Origin: Neisseria weixii
GTDB taxonomy: Bacteria > Pseudomonadota > Gammaproteobacteria > Burkholderiales > Neisseriaceae
Reading direction: 5' to 3'
NCBI RefSeq assembly: GCF_002327085.1
Contig: NZ_CP023429.1
Location: 1,860,001-1,924,000, forward strand
Length of the DNA: 64,000 bases
Shown: positions 39,671 to 50,129 of the stretch, in pieces
How positions within the stretch are numbered: position 1 is the first letter of the stretch
Layout: each line of letters begins with the position of its first letter
The notes under the pieces: generated by a model
What the model was told of the DNA's origin: nothing
The model's input: only the letters and a program-made list of their open reading frames with translations
Databases searched by the model: none
Translations under genes and position numbers: made by a program

Positions 39671-40570
39671 ATGTTTACCCAAGCAGCCAAAGAGCTCTCT
39701 ACCATCCGCGACGTTTTGCGCTTTGCCGTCAGCCGCTTTAACGATGCCGAGCTTTTCTTCGGCCACGGCTCCGACAATGCACACGACGAAGCTGCTTATC
39801 TGATTTTACACACGCTGAATTTACCGCTCGACACGCTGGATCCTTACCTCAATGCCAAGCTGTTACAAACCGAAAAAGAAGAAGTATTAGCACTCATCGA
39901 ACGCCGCGTCACTGAGCGCCTGCCGGTTGCCTACCTGACCAATCAAGCATGGCAAGGGGATTTTGACTTTTACGTTGACGAACGCGTTATCGTGCCGCGT
40001 TCTTTTATCTATGAATTACTGGGCGACTCGCTCACCCCTTGGATTGAGTACCCCGAATTGGTCAATCGTGCACTCGATCTCTGCACCGGCAGCGCCTGCT
40101 TGGCCATTCAAATGGCCCATCATTACCCTGTCGCTGAAATTGATGCCGTCGATTTAAGCTTGGACGCACTCGAAGTCGCCGCCATCAATGTTGAAGAATA
40201 CGGCTTAGAAGACCGAATCAGCCTGATTCACACTGACTTATTCGAAGGTTTGGAAGGCACATACGACTTAATCGTTTCCAATCCGCCATACGTTGATGCC
40301 GAATCCGTCGACACCCTGCCCGACGAATACCTGCACGAACCGGAATTAGCACTCGGCAGCGGCCAAGACGGCTTGGATGCCACCCGAGAAATTATTTTAC
40401 AAGCCGCCAAATTCCTCAATCCGAAAGGCGTGTTACTGGTCGAAATCGGCCACAACCGCGATGCGCTTGAAGCCGCCTACCCTGAACTGCCATTTACCTG
40501 GCTCGAAACCAGCGGTGGGGACGGTTTCGTCTTCCTGCTGACCCGTGAACAACTGTTGGGCGAAGAATAA
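39671..40570 (+). CDS. prmB: Ribosomal protein L3 glutamine methyltransferase
   Basis: Methylates Gln of ribosomal protein uL3 with S-adenosylmethionine. The 299 residues have LDLCTGSACLAIQMAH (SAM-binding) and the catalytic VSNPPYVDAE. The start MFTQAAKELSTIRDVLRFAV at 39671 fits the family; the open frame begins 60 codons earlier inside the norB terminator. A TATAAT is seen at about 39632. PrmB rather than PrmC is inferred from the N-terminal region. Confidence 0.88.
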   Translation: MFTQAAKELSTIRDVLRFAVSRFNDAELFFGHGSDNAHDEAAYLILHTLNLPLDTLDPYLNAKLLQTEKEEVLALIERRVTERLPVAYLTNQAWQGDFDFYVDERVIVPRSFIYELLGDSLTPWIEYPELVNRALDLCTGSACLAIQMAHHYPVAEIDAVDLSLDALEVAAINVEEYGLEDRISLIHTDLFEGLEGTYDLIVSNPPYVDAESVDTLPDEYLHEPELALGSGQDGLDATREIILQAAKFLNPKGVLLVEIGHNRDALEAAYPELPFTWLETSGGDGFVFLLTREQLLGEE

Positions 40571-40604
40571 GGTTCAACATACAACAAGGCCGTCTGAAAC
40601 GGTA

Positions 40605-41221
40605 AACTGTCCCCAACACTTGAACAAGTTAAGAATCCTCCCCAAACGGCCTTTTCAAGCTGGGTTTTGTAGCCGACAGAACTCAGCTTTTTTCAGTTTA
40701 AGCTCATCCGTTCATGATTGTAGTAGTCATGAATGTCATCATCTATGTCCTCTATCAGCCTGCCACCGATAGCATAACTTCTTGATAGAAGCTCTCCGTT
40801 TTCAGCGCTCCCAAGCAACTTTCCATCGGCGCATTTTCCCAACGTGTCTTTGCGCGACATGCTTTGCACCATTCCTTTCCCTGTCGGTGCAGCCTTTCTC
40901 TACCCTCATATCACGCCAGTCTTCAATCGGTTCCGCTTGTTTTTTCGTGATCAGGTTTGCCGGTGATAAATGGTTTTTTGGTTTGATCTTCACAGAGACA
41001 GTCTGCAGATGTTGAAGTGCGGTGATACCGCCTTGCCGATAGGTGGCTACCCAACGGCACAGGTGGGTGCGTGAGACGTTAAAGTGTCATGTGGTGCGCT
41101 GTTGGCTGTGTATTTTGGTGGTATGGAGTACGGCTCGGTATTTGAAGTCTAGTGTATATTTGAGCATAAGAAAACTGCACCTTTTAAAGTTGGCGGGAGT
41201 ATCCAACTTTTGGGGGCAGTT
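40605..41221 (-). mobile_element. IS3/IS150-type insertion remnant
   Basis: The ends AACTGTCCCCAACACTT and (opposite strand) AACTGCCCCCAAAAGTT are imperfect inverted repeats. Transposase pieces on the minus strand: MLKYTLDFKYRAVLHTTK and FNVSRTHLCRWVATYRQGG (orfA helix-turn-helix), then out of frame MESCLGALKTESFY and DDDIHDYYNHERMSLN (orfB end). The middle with the DDE core is missing and stops are frequent. At about 620 bases it is half the normal size and inactive. Confidence 0.8.
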
Positions 41222-41519
41222 CAAAAAATAGGCGGTAGGCGCTCTACCATATATTCATATTCAGCCGATCTTTGCTTATCCAGTTTAGCCGTATTTTGAC
41301 CTTTGGCCCGATGGGTAAAACTGCCTGTTTGTTATTTCAAATTAATCAACAAATAGAGTGTATTTCTAAAAATTTGGCAAGCTTAGACAATTTTGCTGAT
41401 ATTTGGGCATTGTTAATAATAACTTAATGCTTTATTTCGTAATTAAATAGAATATGCCATTTTTTGATCTGAAAAAGATAGGATATTGCGTTAACTTACT
41501 TGATACAACCCTTACTTAT
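41222..41519. other. AT-rich spacer
   Basis: About 300 bases between the insertion remnant and the end of the MORN-type gene. No gene, DUS or hairpin of note was seen. Confidence 0.5.
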
Positions 41520-42257
41520 TTATTCAATCTCAAACCCATCTTGATCCCACAGGGTCTTTTTCACCAATTGATCATTTTGATACACGGCTTCTGATTTTTT
41601 CGATCCGTCTTCATACCAATCCAACACAATCCCGTTACGGCGCCCGTTTCTAAACGACATCTCGGTCAACAACCGGCCAGACTCATCCCAACTGAGCATT
41701 TCCACCGGTTGATCGTTTACCATCCACATTTCAGTTTTCAAGTTGCCATCGGCATACCATTGTTTCCAATAGCCGTTGGCTTTATCGTTTTTAAACTGGA
41801 TTTCGCTCTCTTTATTGCCGTTGCGGTAATAACGTGCGCCGACACCGTTGCTCAAACCGTTTAAATAAGGCATCACTGCTGATTTTTTACCATTCGGATA
41901 CCAGTTGATCCATTCGCCATTAGGCTTGCCGTTACGGTAACTGCCAACCATTTTTTTCTGGCCGTTGAAATGCCATAAAGTCAATGTGCCATTTTCCAAC
42001 ACCGGCACAAACACTTTAATCTGACTGGTTTGCACCTGATAAGGCTCGGAATACTTTTTCATTGATGGATAATAGAAATCCTGCACCTGTGCCAAACCGG
42101 CGTTGACTTTATACTGACGTACATAAGCCACTGACGACATGGTCGCAGTAATTTTACCTTGCTGATTGAAATATACAGAATGAGTTTGCGCCCAGGCTGT
42201 CGTTGATACGACGCTCACCGTTACCGCCACCAAACCCATTGTCAAAATCCGGTTCAT
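41520..42257 (-). CDS. Secreted MORN-variant repeat protein
   Basis: 245 residues. Signal peptide MNRILTMGLVAVTVSVVSTTAWA, cleaved near WAQT. From about 100 on, at least six units of the MORN_2 type repeat, e.g. GSYRNGKPNGEWINWYPNGK, IQFKNDKANGYWKQWYADGN and MSFRNGRRNGIVLDWYEDGS. The family includes proteins labelled YwqK antitoxin, but here an exported protein with no toxin neighbour makes that label unsafe. GGAT about nine bases upstream supports the ATG at 42257; the frame opens nine codons earlier. Confidence 0.75.
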   Translation of the reverse strand: MNRILTMGLVAVTVSVVSTTAWAQTHSVYFNQQGKITATMSSVAYVRQYKVNAGLAQVQDFYYPSMKKYSEPYQVQTSQIKVFVPVLENGTLTLWHFNGQKKMVGSYRNGKPNGEWINWYPNGKKSAVMPYLNGLSNGVGARYYRNGNKESEIQFKNDKANGYWKQWYADGNLKTEMWMVNDQPVEMLSWDESGRLLTEMSFRNGRRNGIVLDWYEDGSKKSEAVYQNDQLVKKTLWDQDGFEIE

Positions 42258-42284
42258 TTTCATTATCCATAGAAAGTTTGGCAC

Positions 42285-42542
42285 TACTGCAACCAGCCTT
42301 CATTTATTTACATGCTTGACTATCATGCGATATTCAGAAATCAAGTATTGTTTTGCAATTTAACTATTATAAAACAAAGTATCTATATTTGTTAAATACA
42401 ATATTTTTATTGTTGGTCAAGGCGATTTTGGATAAGTGCAAATAAATTCATTAAAATGATAATGGAATAACCTGATTTTTAAACCGATAAATCCAACATA
42501 AGCAAGGCCGTCTGAAATTGCAACCATTTAATCCAAGTCATA
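42285..42542. other. AT-rich upstream region of the MORN-type gene
   Basis: Promoter region for the MORN-type gene. It holds one DUS near 42508. No clear -10/-35 pair could be fixed in the AT-rich background. Confidence 0.4.
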
Positions 42543-42573
42543 AAAAAACCGCCCTGTATTTACAGGACGGTTG
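42543..42573 (-). terminator. Terminator of ppsA
   Basis: On the minus strand AACCGTCCTGTAAATACAGGGCGGTT folds with one mismatch and is followed by seven T bases, 30 bases past the stop. Confidence 0.85.
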
Positions 42574-42602
42574 ATGGTTTAGGCCAATCTTTTCAGGCGG
42601 CC

Positions 42603-44990
42603 TTACTTATTCAATTCATTGGCCAAATACAACCAAGTTTCAATCACGGTATCCGGGTTCAAAGACACGCTTTCGATGCCTTCTTCAACCAACCATTTGG
42701 CGAAATCAGGATGATCTGACGGACCTTGGCCGCAAATACCGACGTATTTGTTTTGCTTGCGGCAGGCAGAAATCGCCAAGTGCAGCATCACTTTCACGGC
42801 AGGGTTGCGTTCATCGAAAGTGGTTGCAATCGGGCCGCCGCTGTCACGGTCCACACCCAAAGTTAATTGTGTCATGTCGTTAGAACCGATTGAGAAGCCG
42901 TCGAAGTATTGCAGGAATTGCTCGGCCAACAATGCGTTGCTTGGTACTTCGCACATCATGATCAAACGCAGACCGTTTTTACCGCGCTCTAAGCCGTTTT
43001 CTTTCAAAGCTTTAATTACGGCTTCGGCTTCGCTCAACGTGCGCACGAACGGAATCATGATTTCAACGTTGGTCAAACCCATCTCATCGCGAACGCGTTT
43101 CAGTGCTTTACATTCCAGCGCGAAACATTCGGCAAAATCTTCCGACACATAACGTGCGGCACCACGGAAGCCAAGCATTGGGTTTTCTTCGTGCGGCTCG
43201 TATTTTTCACCGCCGACCAAACCGGCATACTCGTTAGATTTGAAATCGGACATACGCACGATGGTTTTGCGTGGGTAAACCGAAGCAGCCAATGTGGCCA
43301 CGCCTTCGGCGATTTTATCCACGTAGAAATCAACCGGAGAAGCGTAACCGACAATGCGGCGGCTGATTTCGGCTTTCAATTCGTCATCTTGGCTGTCAAA
43401 TTCGAGCAAGGCTTGCGGGTGGATACCGATTTGTCGGTTAATGATGAATTCCATGCGCGCCAAACCAATTCCTTCGCTCGGCAGGCTGGAAAAGCTGAAC
43501 GCCAATTCAGGATTGCCGACGTTCATCATCACTTTTACCGGCGCTTTCGGCATATTGTCCAACGCCACGTCGGTTACGTTCACATCCAGCAAACCGGCGT
43601 AAATCAAACCGGTGTCGCCTTCGGCACAAGATACGGTCACTTCTTGGCCTTCTTGCAGCAATTCGGTGGCATTACCGCAACCTACTACCGCAGGAATACC
43701 CAATTCGCGCGCAATAATCGCCGCGTGACAAGTACGGCCGCCACGGTTGGTCACAATCGCAGAAGCGCGTTTCATTACCGGTTCCCAATCCGGATCGGTC
43801 ATGTCGGTAACCAATACGTCACCGGCTTCCACGCTTTCCATTTGCGAAGAATCTTTGACCAAGCGCACTTTGCCTTGACCGACTTTTTGGCCAATAGCGC
43901 GTCCTTCAGCCAATACTTGTTTGTCGCCGTTGATGGTGTAACGACGCAGGCTGCGGGTGCTGTCTTCTTGAGATTTAACGGTTTCCGGGCGGGCTTGCAG
44001 GATATACAGCTTACCATCGATACCGTCACGACCCCATTCGATATCCATCGGGCGGCCATAGTGTTTTTCAATGGTCAGTGCGTAGTGTGCCAACTCGGTT
44101 ACTTCTTCATCGGTAATCGAAAAGCGGTTGCGATCCTCTTCCGGCACGTCGATGTTGGTCACAGATTTACCGGCTTCGGCTTTATCGGTAAAAATCATCT
44201 TGATTTGCTTAGAACCCATGGTCTTACGCAAAATCGCCGGTTTACCTTGTTTTAAAGTCGGTTTGAATACGTAGAACTCATCAGGATTCACCGCACCTTG
44301 TACGACGTTTTCACCCAAACCGTAAGACGAAGTCACGAATACCACTTGATCGTAACCTGATTCGGTATCGATACTGAACATTACGCCTGAAGCGCCGCTG
44401 TCTGAGCGCACCATGCGTTGAACACCGGCAGACAAGGCCACGATGTCGTGTTCAAACCCTTTGTGTACGCGGTAAGAAATGGCGCGGTCGTTGTAAAGTG
44501 AAGCAAATACATGGTGCATGGCTTCTTTTACATTTTCCAAACCATTGATATTCAGGAATGTTTCTTGCTGGCCGGCAAATGAAGCGTCTGGTAAGTCTTC
44601 TGCGGTTGCAGATGAACGAACGGCTACAGAGATATCCGCAGTGCCGGCATCGGCAACCATTTTGTTCCAAGCTTCTTCAATTTCGGCATTGAGCTGTTCA
44701 GGAAACGGTGTATCCAAAATCCATTGGCGGATTTCTTTGCCGACACGCGCCAGCTCGGCCACATCTTCAACATCCAACTCAGCCAATGCAGCAGAGATAC
44801 GGTCACTCAAGCCCTCGTGTGCCAAGAAAGCACGGTATGCGTCGGCCGTGGTGGCGAAGCCGCCCGGTACGCGTACGCCTTTTTCAGTCAACTGACTGAT
44901 CATTTCACCCAAAGAAGCATTTTTACCACCTACGCTTTCAACGTCGGTCATGCGTAAGTTTTCAAACCAAATCACATAGTTTGCTGCCAT
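42603..44990 (-). CDS. ppsA: Phosphoenolpyruvate synthase
   Basis: Makes phosphoenolpyruvate from pyruvate and ATP for gluconeogenesis. The 795 residues carry the ATP-grasp start ([36 protein letters not shown]), the swivelling phosphohistidine [15 protein letters not shown] at about 415-430, and the PEP-binding barrel ending with [14 protein letters not shown] and its catalytic Cys. It is divergent from ppsR, its regulator. The frame is intact. Confidence 0.97.
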   Translation of the reverse strand: MAANYVIWFENLRMTDVESVGGKNASLGEMISQLTEKGVRVPGGFATTADAYRAFLAHEGLSDRISAALAELDVEDVAELARVGKEIRQWILDTPFPEQLNAEIEEAWNKMVADAGTADISVAVRSSATAEDLPDASFAGQQETFLNINGLENVKEAMHHVFASLYNDRAISYRVHKGFEHDIVALSAGVQRMVRSDSGASGVMFSIDTESGYDQVVFVTSSYGLGENVVQGAVNPDEFYVFKPTLKQGKPAILRKTMGSKQIKMIFTDKAEAGKSVTNIDVPEEDRNRFSITDEEVTELAHYALTIEKHYGRPMDIEWGRDGIDGKLYILQARPETVKSQEDSTRSLRRYTINGDKQVLAEGRAIGQKVGQGKVRLVKDSSQMESVEAGDVLVTDMTDPDWEPVMKRASAIVTNRGGRTCHAAIIARELGIPAVVGCGNATELLQEGQEVTVSCAEGDTGLIYAGLLDVNVTDVALDNMPKAPVKVMMNVGNPELAFSFSSLPSEGIGLARMEFIINRQIGIHPQALLEFDSQDDELKAEISRRIVGYASPVDFYVDKIAEGVATLAASVYPRKTIVRMSDFKSNEYAGLVGGEKYEPHEENPMLGFRGAARYVSEDFAECFALECKALKRVRDEMGLTNVEIMIPFVRTLSEAEAVIKALKENGLERGKNGLRLIMMCEVPSNALLAEQFLQYFDGFSIGSNDMTQLTLGVDRDSGGPIATTFDERNPAVKVMLHLAISACRKQNKYVGICGQGPSDHPDFAKWLVEEGIESVSLNPDTVIETWLYLANELNK

Positions 44991-45423
44991 TTTTCATCCA
45001 ATTCGTATTATGTTAAAAAAGAAATGAATCTGCCCGTTAATTCTAAGACATTCAAACTATTCCTGTCATGCATTTTATACTTCAAAAACGCTTCAGGCCG
45101 TCTGAAAAATTGCGGGTTACATCGATGTAGCGAAATGAAATCAATTTATCATAAACGAATCAAAATAGCTTATACCCTTGTAAAATATAGGGTTTAAAAC
45201 AAATTAATGAAATTACGGCACCTCTGTTAATCATATAAATTGGCATAAAATTCCAAAAAAACAATTTTTTCCTACAAAAAATTGGTATTTTAACTTTATT
45301 TAATTTTGTTGTAATTCTTTGTAGCTTGGAACGATTTGCTTTATTGCGGCCATGTCTCTTGCTATTATCTTGCTATATATAATAAGTTTATATCTTGTAC
45401 ATTTATTCATTAGAGAGAAACGT
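44991..45423. other. Divergent ppsA/ppsR control region
   Basis: 433 AT-rich bases. One DUS lies near 45095. TATAAT at 45378-45383 is a possible ppsR -10 box with no clear -35. No operator was recognised. Confidence 0.5.
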
Positions 45424-46245
45424 ATGCCCCAACCCCGCCATATCTTTTATATTTCCGACCGCACCGGCCTGACCGCCGAAAACATCGGCGAAGCGCTGCT
45501 CAACCAATTCGGCAATCTCGAATTCAAACGCTACACCTATCCTTTTATCAACACCGTTGAAAAAGCAAAGGAAGTGATTGCCAAAGTCAACGCCAATGCC
45601 GAAGCCAACGGCGAACGCCCGATTGCCTTTGTCAGTGTGGTGGATGATGAAATCCGCAACATGATTAAAACCGCTAATGCCTACCAAATCAATTTCTTTG
45701 AAACCTTCTTGGGTGCATTGGAAAAAGAGCTGAATGCCGAAGCCACTTTGGCCGCGCAAGGCCACCACAGTATCGGCAATACCCAACGCTACGATGCGCG
45801 TATGGAGGCGGTAAACTTTTCGCTCAATCACGACGATGGCGTCAGCGACAAAAACCTGCAGGAAGCCGATGTGATTTTGATGGGGGTATCGCGTTCGGGC
45901 AAAACACCGACCTGCCTTTATCTTGCGCTGCAATACGGTATCCGTGCCGCCAACTATCCGCTGATTCCCGATGATTTGGAATCCAGCGATTTACCGCGCA
46001 TGGTCAAACCTTATAAAGACAAATTGTTCGGCCTGACTATTCAGCCCGAACGCCTGCAAGCCATCCGCCAAGAGCGCCGTCCGAATTCGACCTATGCACA
46101 ACTCAACACTTGCCGCAGCGAAGTGGCCGATGCGCAAGCGATGTTTAAACGACACGGCATTCCTTATACCAATACCACCGATAAATCGGTAGAAGAATTG
46201 GCCGTGTACATCCTGCAAGCTTGTCAGTTGAAACGCCGTTTCTAA
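45424..46245 (+). CDS. ppsR: PEP synthase regulatory kinase/phosphorylase
   Basis: A DUF299 protein of 273 residues that switches PEP synthase off and on by ADP-dependent phosphorylation and phosphate-dependent removal. The P-loop GVSRSGKT is at 154-161; FYISDRTGLTAENIGEALL opens the protein. GAGAGAAACGT precedes the ATG at 45424, which is favoured over the longer hydrophobic frame. It faces its target ppsA. Confidence 0.95.
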   Translation: MPQPRHIFYISDRTGLTAENIGEALLNQFGNLEFKRYTYPFINTVEKAKEVIAKVNANAEANGERPIAFVSVVDDEIRNMIKTANAYQINFFETFLGALEKELNAEATLAAQGHHSIGNTQRYDARMEAVNFSLNHDDGVSDKNLQEADVILMGVSRSGKTPTCLYLALQYGIRAANYPLIPDDLESSDLPRMVKPYKDKLFGLTIQPERLQAIRQERRPNSTYAQLNTCRSEVADAQAMFKRHGIPYTNTTDKSVEELAVYILQACQLKRRF

Positions 46246-46257
46246 TATATGCATCAC

Positions 46258-46295
46258 AAAGGCCGTCTGAAACATCGTGTTTCAGACGGCCTTTT
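46258..46295. terminator. Convergent DUS-pair terminator ppsR/EamA gene
   Basis: AAAGGCCGTCTGAAACA and TGTTTCAGACGGCCTTT around four bases. Confidence 0.85.
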
Positions 46296-46313
46296 ATGAT
46301 GGAATCCAGCGTT

Positions 46314-46742
46314 CTATTTTCTCACCAAAAAATAAAGCCCGCTCAAGGTCAGCACAATCCCCACTATCTTCTGCCATGAAAACTGCTCGCCAAACAGCCA
46401 AATCGCCAACGGAATCAACAGCAAAGCCGCCATACCGTTCACCGCCACACCCGACCATTGCGCCGAGCCGCCAGATTGATAGGCCAACAAAAAACCCAAC
46501 TCAATCAGCAAAATACCACCGGATACCAACCAAACGCGCCAATTCGCTGCCAGCGTGGCGGTATCGTTAAACGACACTTTGCCGAACCAAGGCAACAGCA
46601 GCAGACACAACACCAGCGCCGCGGCATAATACACCGACAACACACTCATCGGATTGGCTGCTACATCATGCAGGGATTTTTGTCCGGTGTGGTACAGCAC
46701 ATTACCTAAAGTGGCAACAAGTAAAAAGATGAGAAATTTCAT
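46314..46742 (-). CDS. EamA/DMT-type small membrane protein
   Basis: 142 residues with about four membrane segments, ending in GVAVNGMAALLLIPLAIWLFGEQFSWQKIVGIVLTLSGLYFLVRK, the end pattern of drug/metabolite transporters. Half-size members work as dimers. The substrate is not known. The start MKFLIFLLVATLGNV has no strong ribosome site, and the frame opens eight codons earlier with TTG. Confidence 0.7.
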   Translation of the reverse strand: MKFLIFLLVATLGNVLYHTGQKSLHDVAANPMSVLSVYYAAALVLCLLLLPWFGKVSFNDTATLAANWRVWLVSGGILLIELGFLLAYQSGGSAQWSGVAVNGMAALLLIPLAIWLFGEQFSWQKIVGIVLTLSGLYFLVRK

Positions 46743-46776
46743 GGTACGACTTAAGTTAAAATCCAAACAACATTCA

Positions 46777-46812
46777 GGCTGTCTGAAACCAACCCAATAT
46801 TTCAGACGGCCT
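46777..46812 (-). terminator. DUS-like pair after recJ
   Basis: AGGCTGTCTGAAA (one-base variant) and TTTCAGACGGCCT, 9 bases apart, past the recJ stop. Confidence 0.6.
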
Positions 46813-46828
46813 AAACCTTACATATTCT

Positions 46829-48528
46829 TTACGCCGCTTCCCAGTAATCAATATAAAGCTGCAATTCCACATGATTGCGCCATTCATTGGCTACGGGGCG
46901 ATACACGGTGCGGATGTATTCGGGGATTTCTTCGCAGCATCGCCAAAACATTGCTTCAAACTCAAAGCCGTCTTTTTGCAGCCACACTTTTTTGTGCTTG
47001 CCCTCCGCACCCATCCATTGCTGGCGCACGACATGAAATTCATCGGTAAAACTCGGCGGCGCAAAACCCTGCCCCCACACATGACGGGCAAGGTTTTGTG
47101 CTTGTTCCAAGGTAATTTCGACCGCAGGCAGGCTGCCGTCGGTGATGAAGGTTTGCGACAAATCGTCTTCGCGCACCATATCGCGCACGGCTTGTTCGAA
47201 GGCCGTCTGAAACGCGGGGATATTGTGTTCCAAAATGCTCAAACCCGCTGCCATTGCGTGGCCGCCGAATTTTAAAATCAAATCGGGATGGCGTTTACTG
47301 ACCAAATCCAGCGCATCGCGCAAGTGCAGGTTGGGAATGGACCGGCCCGAGCCGCGCACTTCACCGTTATCCGCCGGCGCAAACACAATGGTCGGTCGGT
47401 AAAAACGGTCTTTCAAGCGGCTGGCGACAATGCCGACCACGCCCTGATGATAGTCTTCGCGGTAAGCCACCAGCGTGGTTTGCCGGCTTGGCAAGGTTTC
47501 GGGGAACGAATCCAAAGCATCTTGCAGCATGGACTGCTCGATTTCGCGCCGCTCGATATTAAGGTTGTTCAACTGCGCCGCCAGCTCTTGAGCCTGTGCG
47601 TCATTGTCGGCCAGCAAACAGGCAATGCCGAGTGACATATCGTCCAAACGGCCGGCTGCATTGATGCGCGGCCCAGTGCAAAACCCATGTCAAACGGCTG
47701 CGCCTTACGCCAATCACGCCTCGCCACTTCAAACAATGCGCGGATACCCGGCCGCATCTTGCCCTGCCGCATACGTTTCAAACCTTGCGACACCAAAATG
47801 CGGTTGTTGTGGTCAAGCGAAACCACATCGGCCACCGTACCCAACGCCACCAAATCCAACAATTCCGCCAAATTAGGCTCTTGCAGGCCGTCTGAAAAAT
47901 AGTGGCGGCGGCGCAATTCGGCACGCAAAGCCATCAACACATAAAAAATCACGCCCACACCGGCCAAGCTTTTGCTCTCGAAACCGCAACCGCGCTGGTT
48001 GGGATTGACAATAATGCAATCCGGCACCTGCTCGGCCGGCAGGTGGTGGTCGGTAACGACAACGTCCAGGCCCAATTCCTGTGCGCGCGCCACACCGGCC
48101 AAACTGGCAATGCCGTTGTCCACCGTCAGCAGCAGGTTTGTGCCCTTTTCTGCCGCAATTTCCGCCAGTTCGGGCGTGAGGCCGTAGCCGTGTTCGAAAC
48201 GGTTGGGGACGAGAAAATCCACTACCGCACCCATTGCGCCCAAGCCTTTCATACCGACAGCGCAAGCCGTCGCACCGTCAGCATCGTAATCGGCCACAAT
48301 CAGGATTTTTTCCTGTTTCTGCACCGCATCCGCCAGACGCGCCGCCGCCGCTTCGCATTGTACCAGCGACTGATACGGCAGCAATCCGTTAAGTCTGTCT
48401 TCCAATTCCTGCGGCGTCTGTACATCGCGCGCGGCGCACAGGCGCGCAATCAGCGGGTCGGCTCCTGCGTTAATCAAAGTATTGCAAACCGACTGGTTGA
48501 CAGGGCGAATTTGGATTTTTACGGTCAT
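46829..48528 (-). CDS. recJ: Single-stranded-DNA exonuclease RecJ, one frameshift
   Basis: A 5'-3' exonuclease of recombination and mismatch repair. The DHH motifs are clear: ILIVADYDADGATACAVG, LLTVDNGIAS, VVVTDHHLPAEQVPD, and GGHAMAAGLSI of DHHA1. The frame breaks near 47672: CTGGGCCGCGC should read LGPRINAAGR (one C short). Restored length is 566 residues. Upstream is a DUS pair. Confidence 0.95.
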
Positions 48529-48558
48529 TTCTGATTTTCTTAGATAGAATTCAAAAGA

Positions 48559-48600
48559 TTTTCAGACGGCCTCATTAATAATGTAAGAGGCCGTCTGAAA
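48559..48600. repeat. DUS inverted pair between recJ and the lipoprotein gene
   Basis: TTTCAGACGGCCT and AGGCCGTCTGAAA, 15 bases apart; it is just past the stop of the lipoprotein gene on the minus strand and can end it. Confidence 0.6.
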
Positions 48601-48645
48601 TATTACGGAACGGCAACATAACCGCATTCCGCTTCAAAAACAGTT

Positions 48646-49358
48646 TTACCGGTTCATCAGGGAAAACGGCGATACAACCACGGCCACCACCGCCAAAACA
48701 GCATCTCCGGCCAGCGTTATCGGCGTCCAGAAAAGATTGCTGATTAATTTTCCGGCATCGGTGGATTTATGCTTAACGGTATAGTTCACCGACACGGGGA
48801 ACGGGGTTCCAAAGTGGTAATCGGCGCGGTAATTCGGCGGGGATTGGTAAAACTTCCCTGCCGCCGTATCGCAGCGCACATAATACGGCGTTTGGTCTTT
48901 GCCTTTCTCCGACGGCTTGCGCATTTCAAACGACAAGGCTTTCAGCTTGGCGATGTCGTCGGCTTTGGCCGTATCGTAACGCAGGCAGAAATCGGTCGTG
49001 AACTCATGGCTTTTTGCCGACTTGAGGGTAACAGGAAAACTTTCCAACGGTTTGTGGGCGTATCTGTCGACGATTTGGAAAGCCTTGTCCAGTTTTACGT
49101 TCAATATGCTCTGAATTTTGGCCGAATCTTTAGGGTTGACGACAAACCAGTTTTTCCGCCCCATCATCACCAAGCTGCCTTTTTCCAATTGGCTGTTGGC
49201 CTGTTGCACGACGCCGAACGCCTGAATCTCGTCTTGAGCCGCCTGGCGGGTCGTCGTCGTTTCACTGAACGGGTCGTTTTCCCCCCATAAAACATGGTAC
49301 AACCGTTTAAAGTCATCGCCGCGCACACTGCAACAGCCATTGTTTTCATCAGCTTCAT
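48646..49358 (-). CDS. Lipoprotein broken at a poly-G tract
   Basis: The start MKLMKTMAVAVCAAMTLNGC ends in a lipobox (Cys20). Four residues later a G6 run (near 49283-49288) shifts the frame; one more G would give YGGENDPFSETTTTRQAAQ and a full product of 237 residues with a hydrophobic C-terminus (LAGDAVLAVVAVVVSPF). GAGGAGCGTTAAT precedes the ATG. I do not recognise the family. The tract position is what a phase-variable switch would look like, but the same break occurs elsewhere in this window as probable error. Confidence 0.65.
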
Positions 49359-49388
49359 ATTAACGCTCCTCGTTTAGGACAAACCGCT

Positions 49389-49424
49389 TTTTCAGACGGC
49401 CTTTAAGAGAAGGCCGTCTGAAAC
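49389..49424. repeat. DUS inverted pair after darP
   Basis: TTTTCAGACGGCCTT and AAGGCCGTCTGAAA, close together, just past the darP stop; a likely terminator on the minus strand. Confidence 0.7.
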
Positions 49425-49438
49425 AAAACATTCCGCAC

Positions 49439-49978
49439 TTATCCGTCAATGCTTTCCAAACCGCTGCCGCCTTCATACCTGCCCGTCTTACCCTCCATCA
49501 CAGCCTTCACTTCCTGAAACAGCGCGCGGAAACTTTTCGGCGGTTTGTTTTGCTCCTGCTCTTTGCGCGTATTGCGGATTAAGGTGCGCAGCTTACCGGC
49601 ATCGGCCTGCGGGTAATCGGCCATAAACGCGGTGAACGCCTCATCGTCGGCAATCAGGCGTTCACGGGCTTGCTCAACGCGTTGCAAAAAGGCATTGTGC
49701 GCCACATTGTCACCGCGCAGCTTGGCCAGATAACGTTCAATCGGCTCGGGATCGGTATCGCGCATCAGGCGGCCGATGTATTGCGCTTGGCGTTTAAGCG
49801 CGCTGTTGGACGTGATTTTTTTATAGCCTTGCACAGCTTCGTATAAATCTTCGTCCAAACCGATTTTCTTCAGCGTTTCGTTCGACAGCTTGGTCAACTC
49901 CATGCCCAAATCCTGCAGATGGCTCATCTGCTTTTTCATCTGGGTTTTGCTCACCCATTCTTCTTCGTTTTCAATCAT
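49439..49978 (-). CDS. darP: Ribosome-associated protein DarP (YjgA)
   Basis: 179 residues, MIENEEEWVSKTQMKKQMSHLQDLG, a basic helical protein of the DUF615 family that binds 50S precursors during assembly. LDEDLYEAVQGYKKITSNSALKRQAQYIGRLMR is characteristic. I use the ATG at 49978; an upstream TTG adds ten residues. Confidence 0.88.
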   Translation of the reverse strand: MIENEEEWVSKTQMKKQMSHLQDLGMELTKLSNETLKKIGLDEDLYEAVQGYKKITSNSALKRQAQYIGRLMRDTDPEPIERYLAKLRGDNVAHNAFLQRVEQARERLIADDEAFTAFMADYPQADAGKLRTLIRNTRKEQEQNKPPKSFRALFQEVKAVMEGKTGRYEGGSGLESIDG

Positions 49979-50129
49979 CTCGTTATTCGATTCGGTAAAA
50001 TTTTTCAATCGCTGATTTTACCATGAGATGACGCCGCTGTCGGTTCAATATATTCTGCCAATGACGACATTTTTACCGAGGCCGTCTGAAAACAGTTAAA
50101 ATAAGCGCAATTTTTTCCGGATAATCTTT

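Noticed and set aside
41520..42257. YwqK-type antitoxin of a toxin-antitoxin pair
   Set aside because: The MORN-type repeats give such matches, but the protein has a signal peptide and no toxin-like neighbour.
43191..44255. 354-codon open frame inside ppsA
   Set aside because: It lies opposite an intact, clearly recognised PEP synthase and has no ribosome site or family features.
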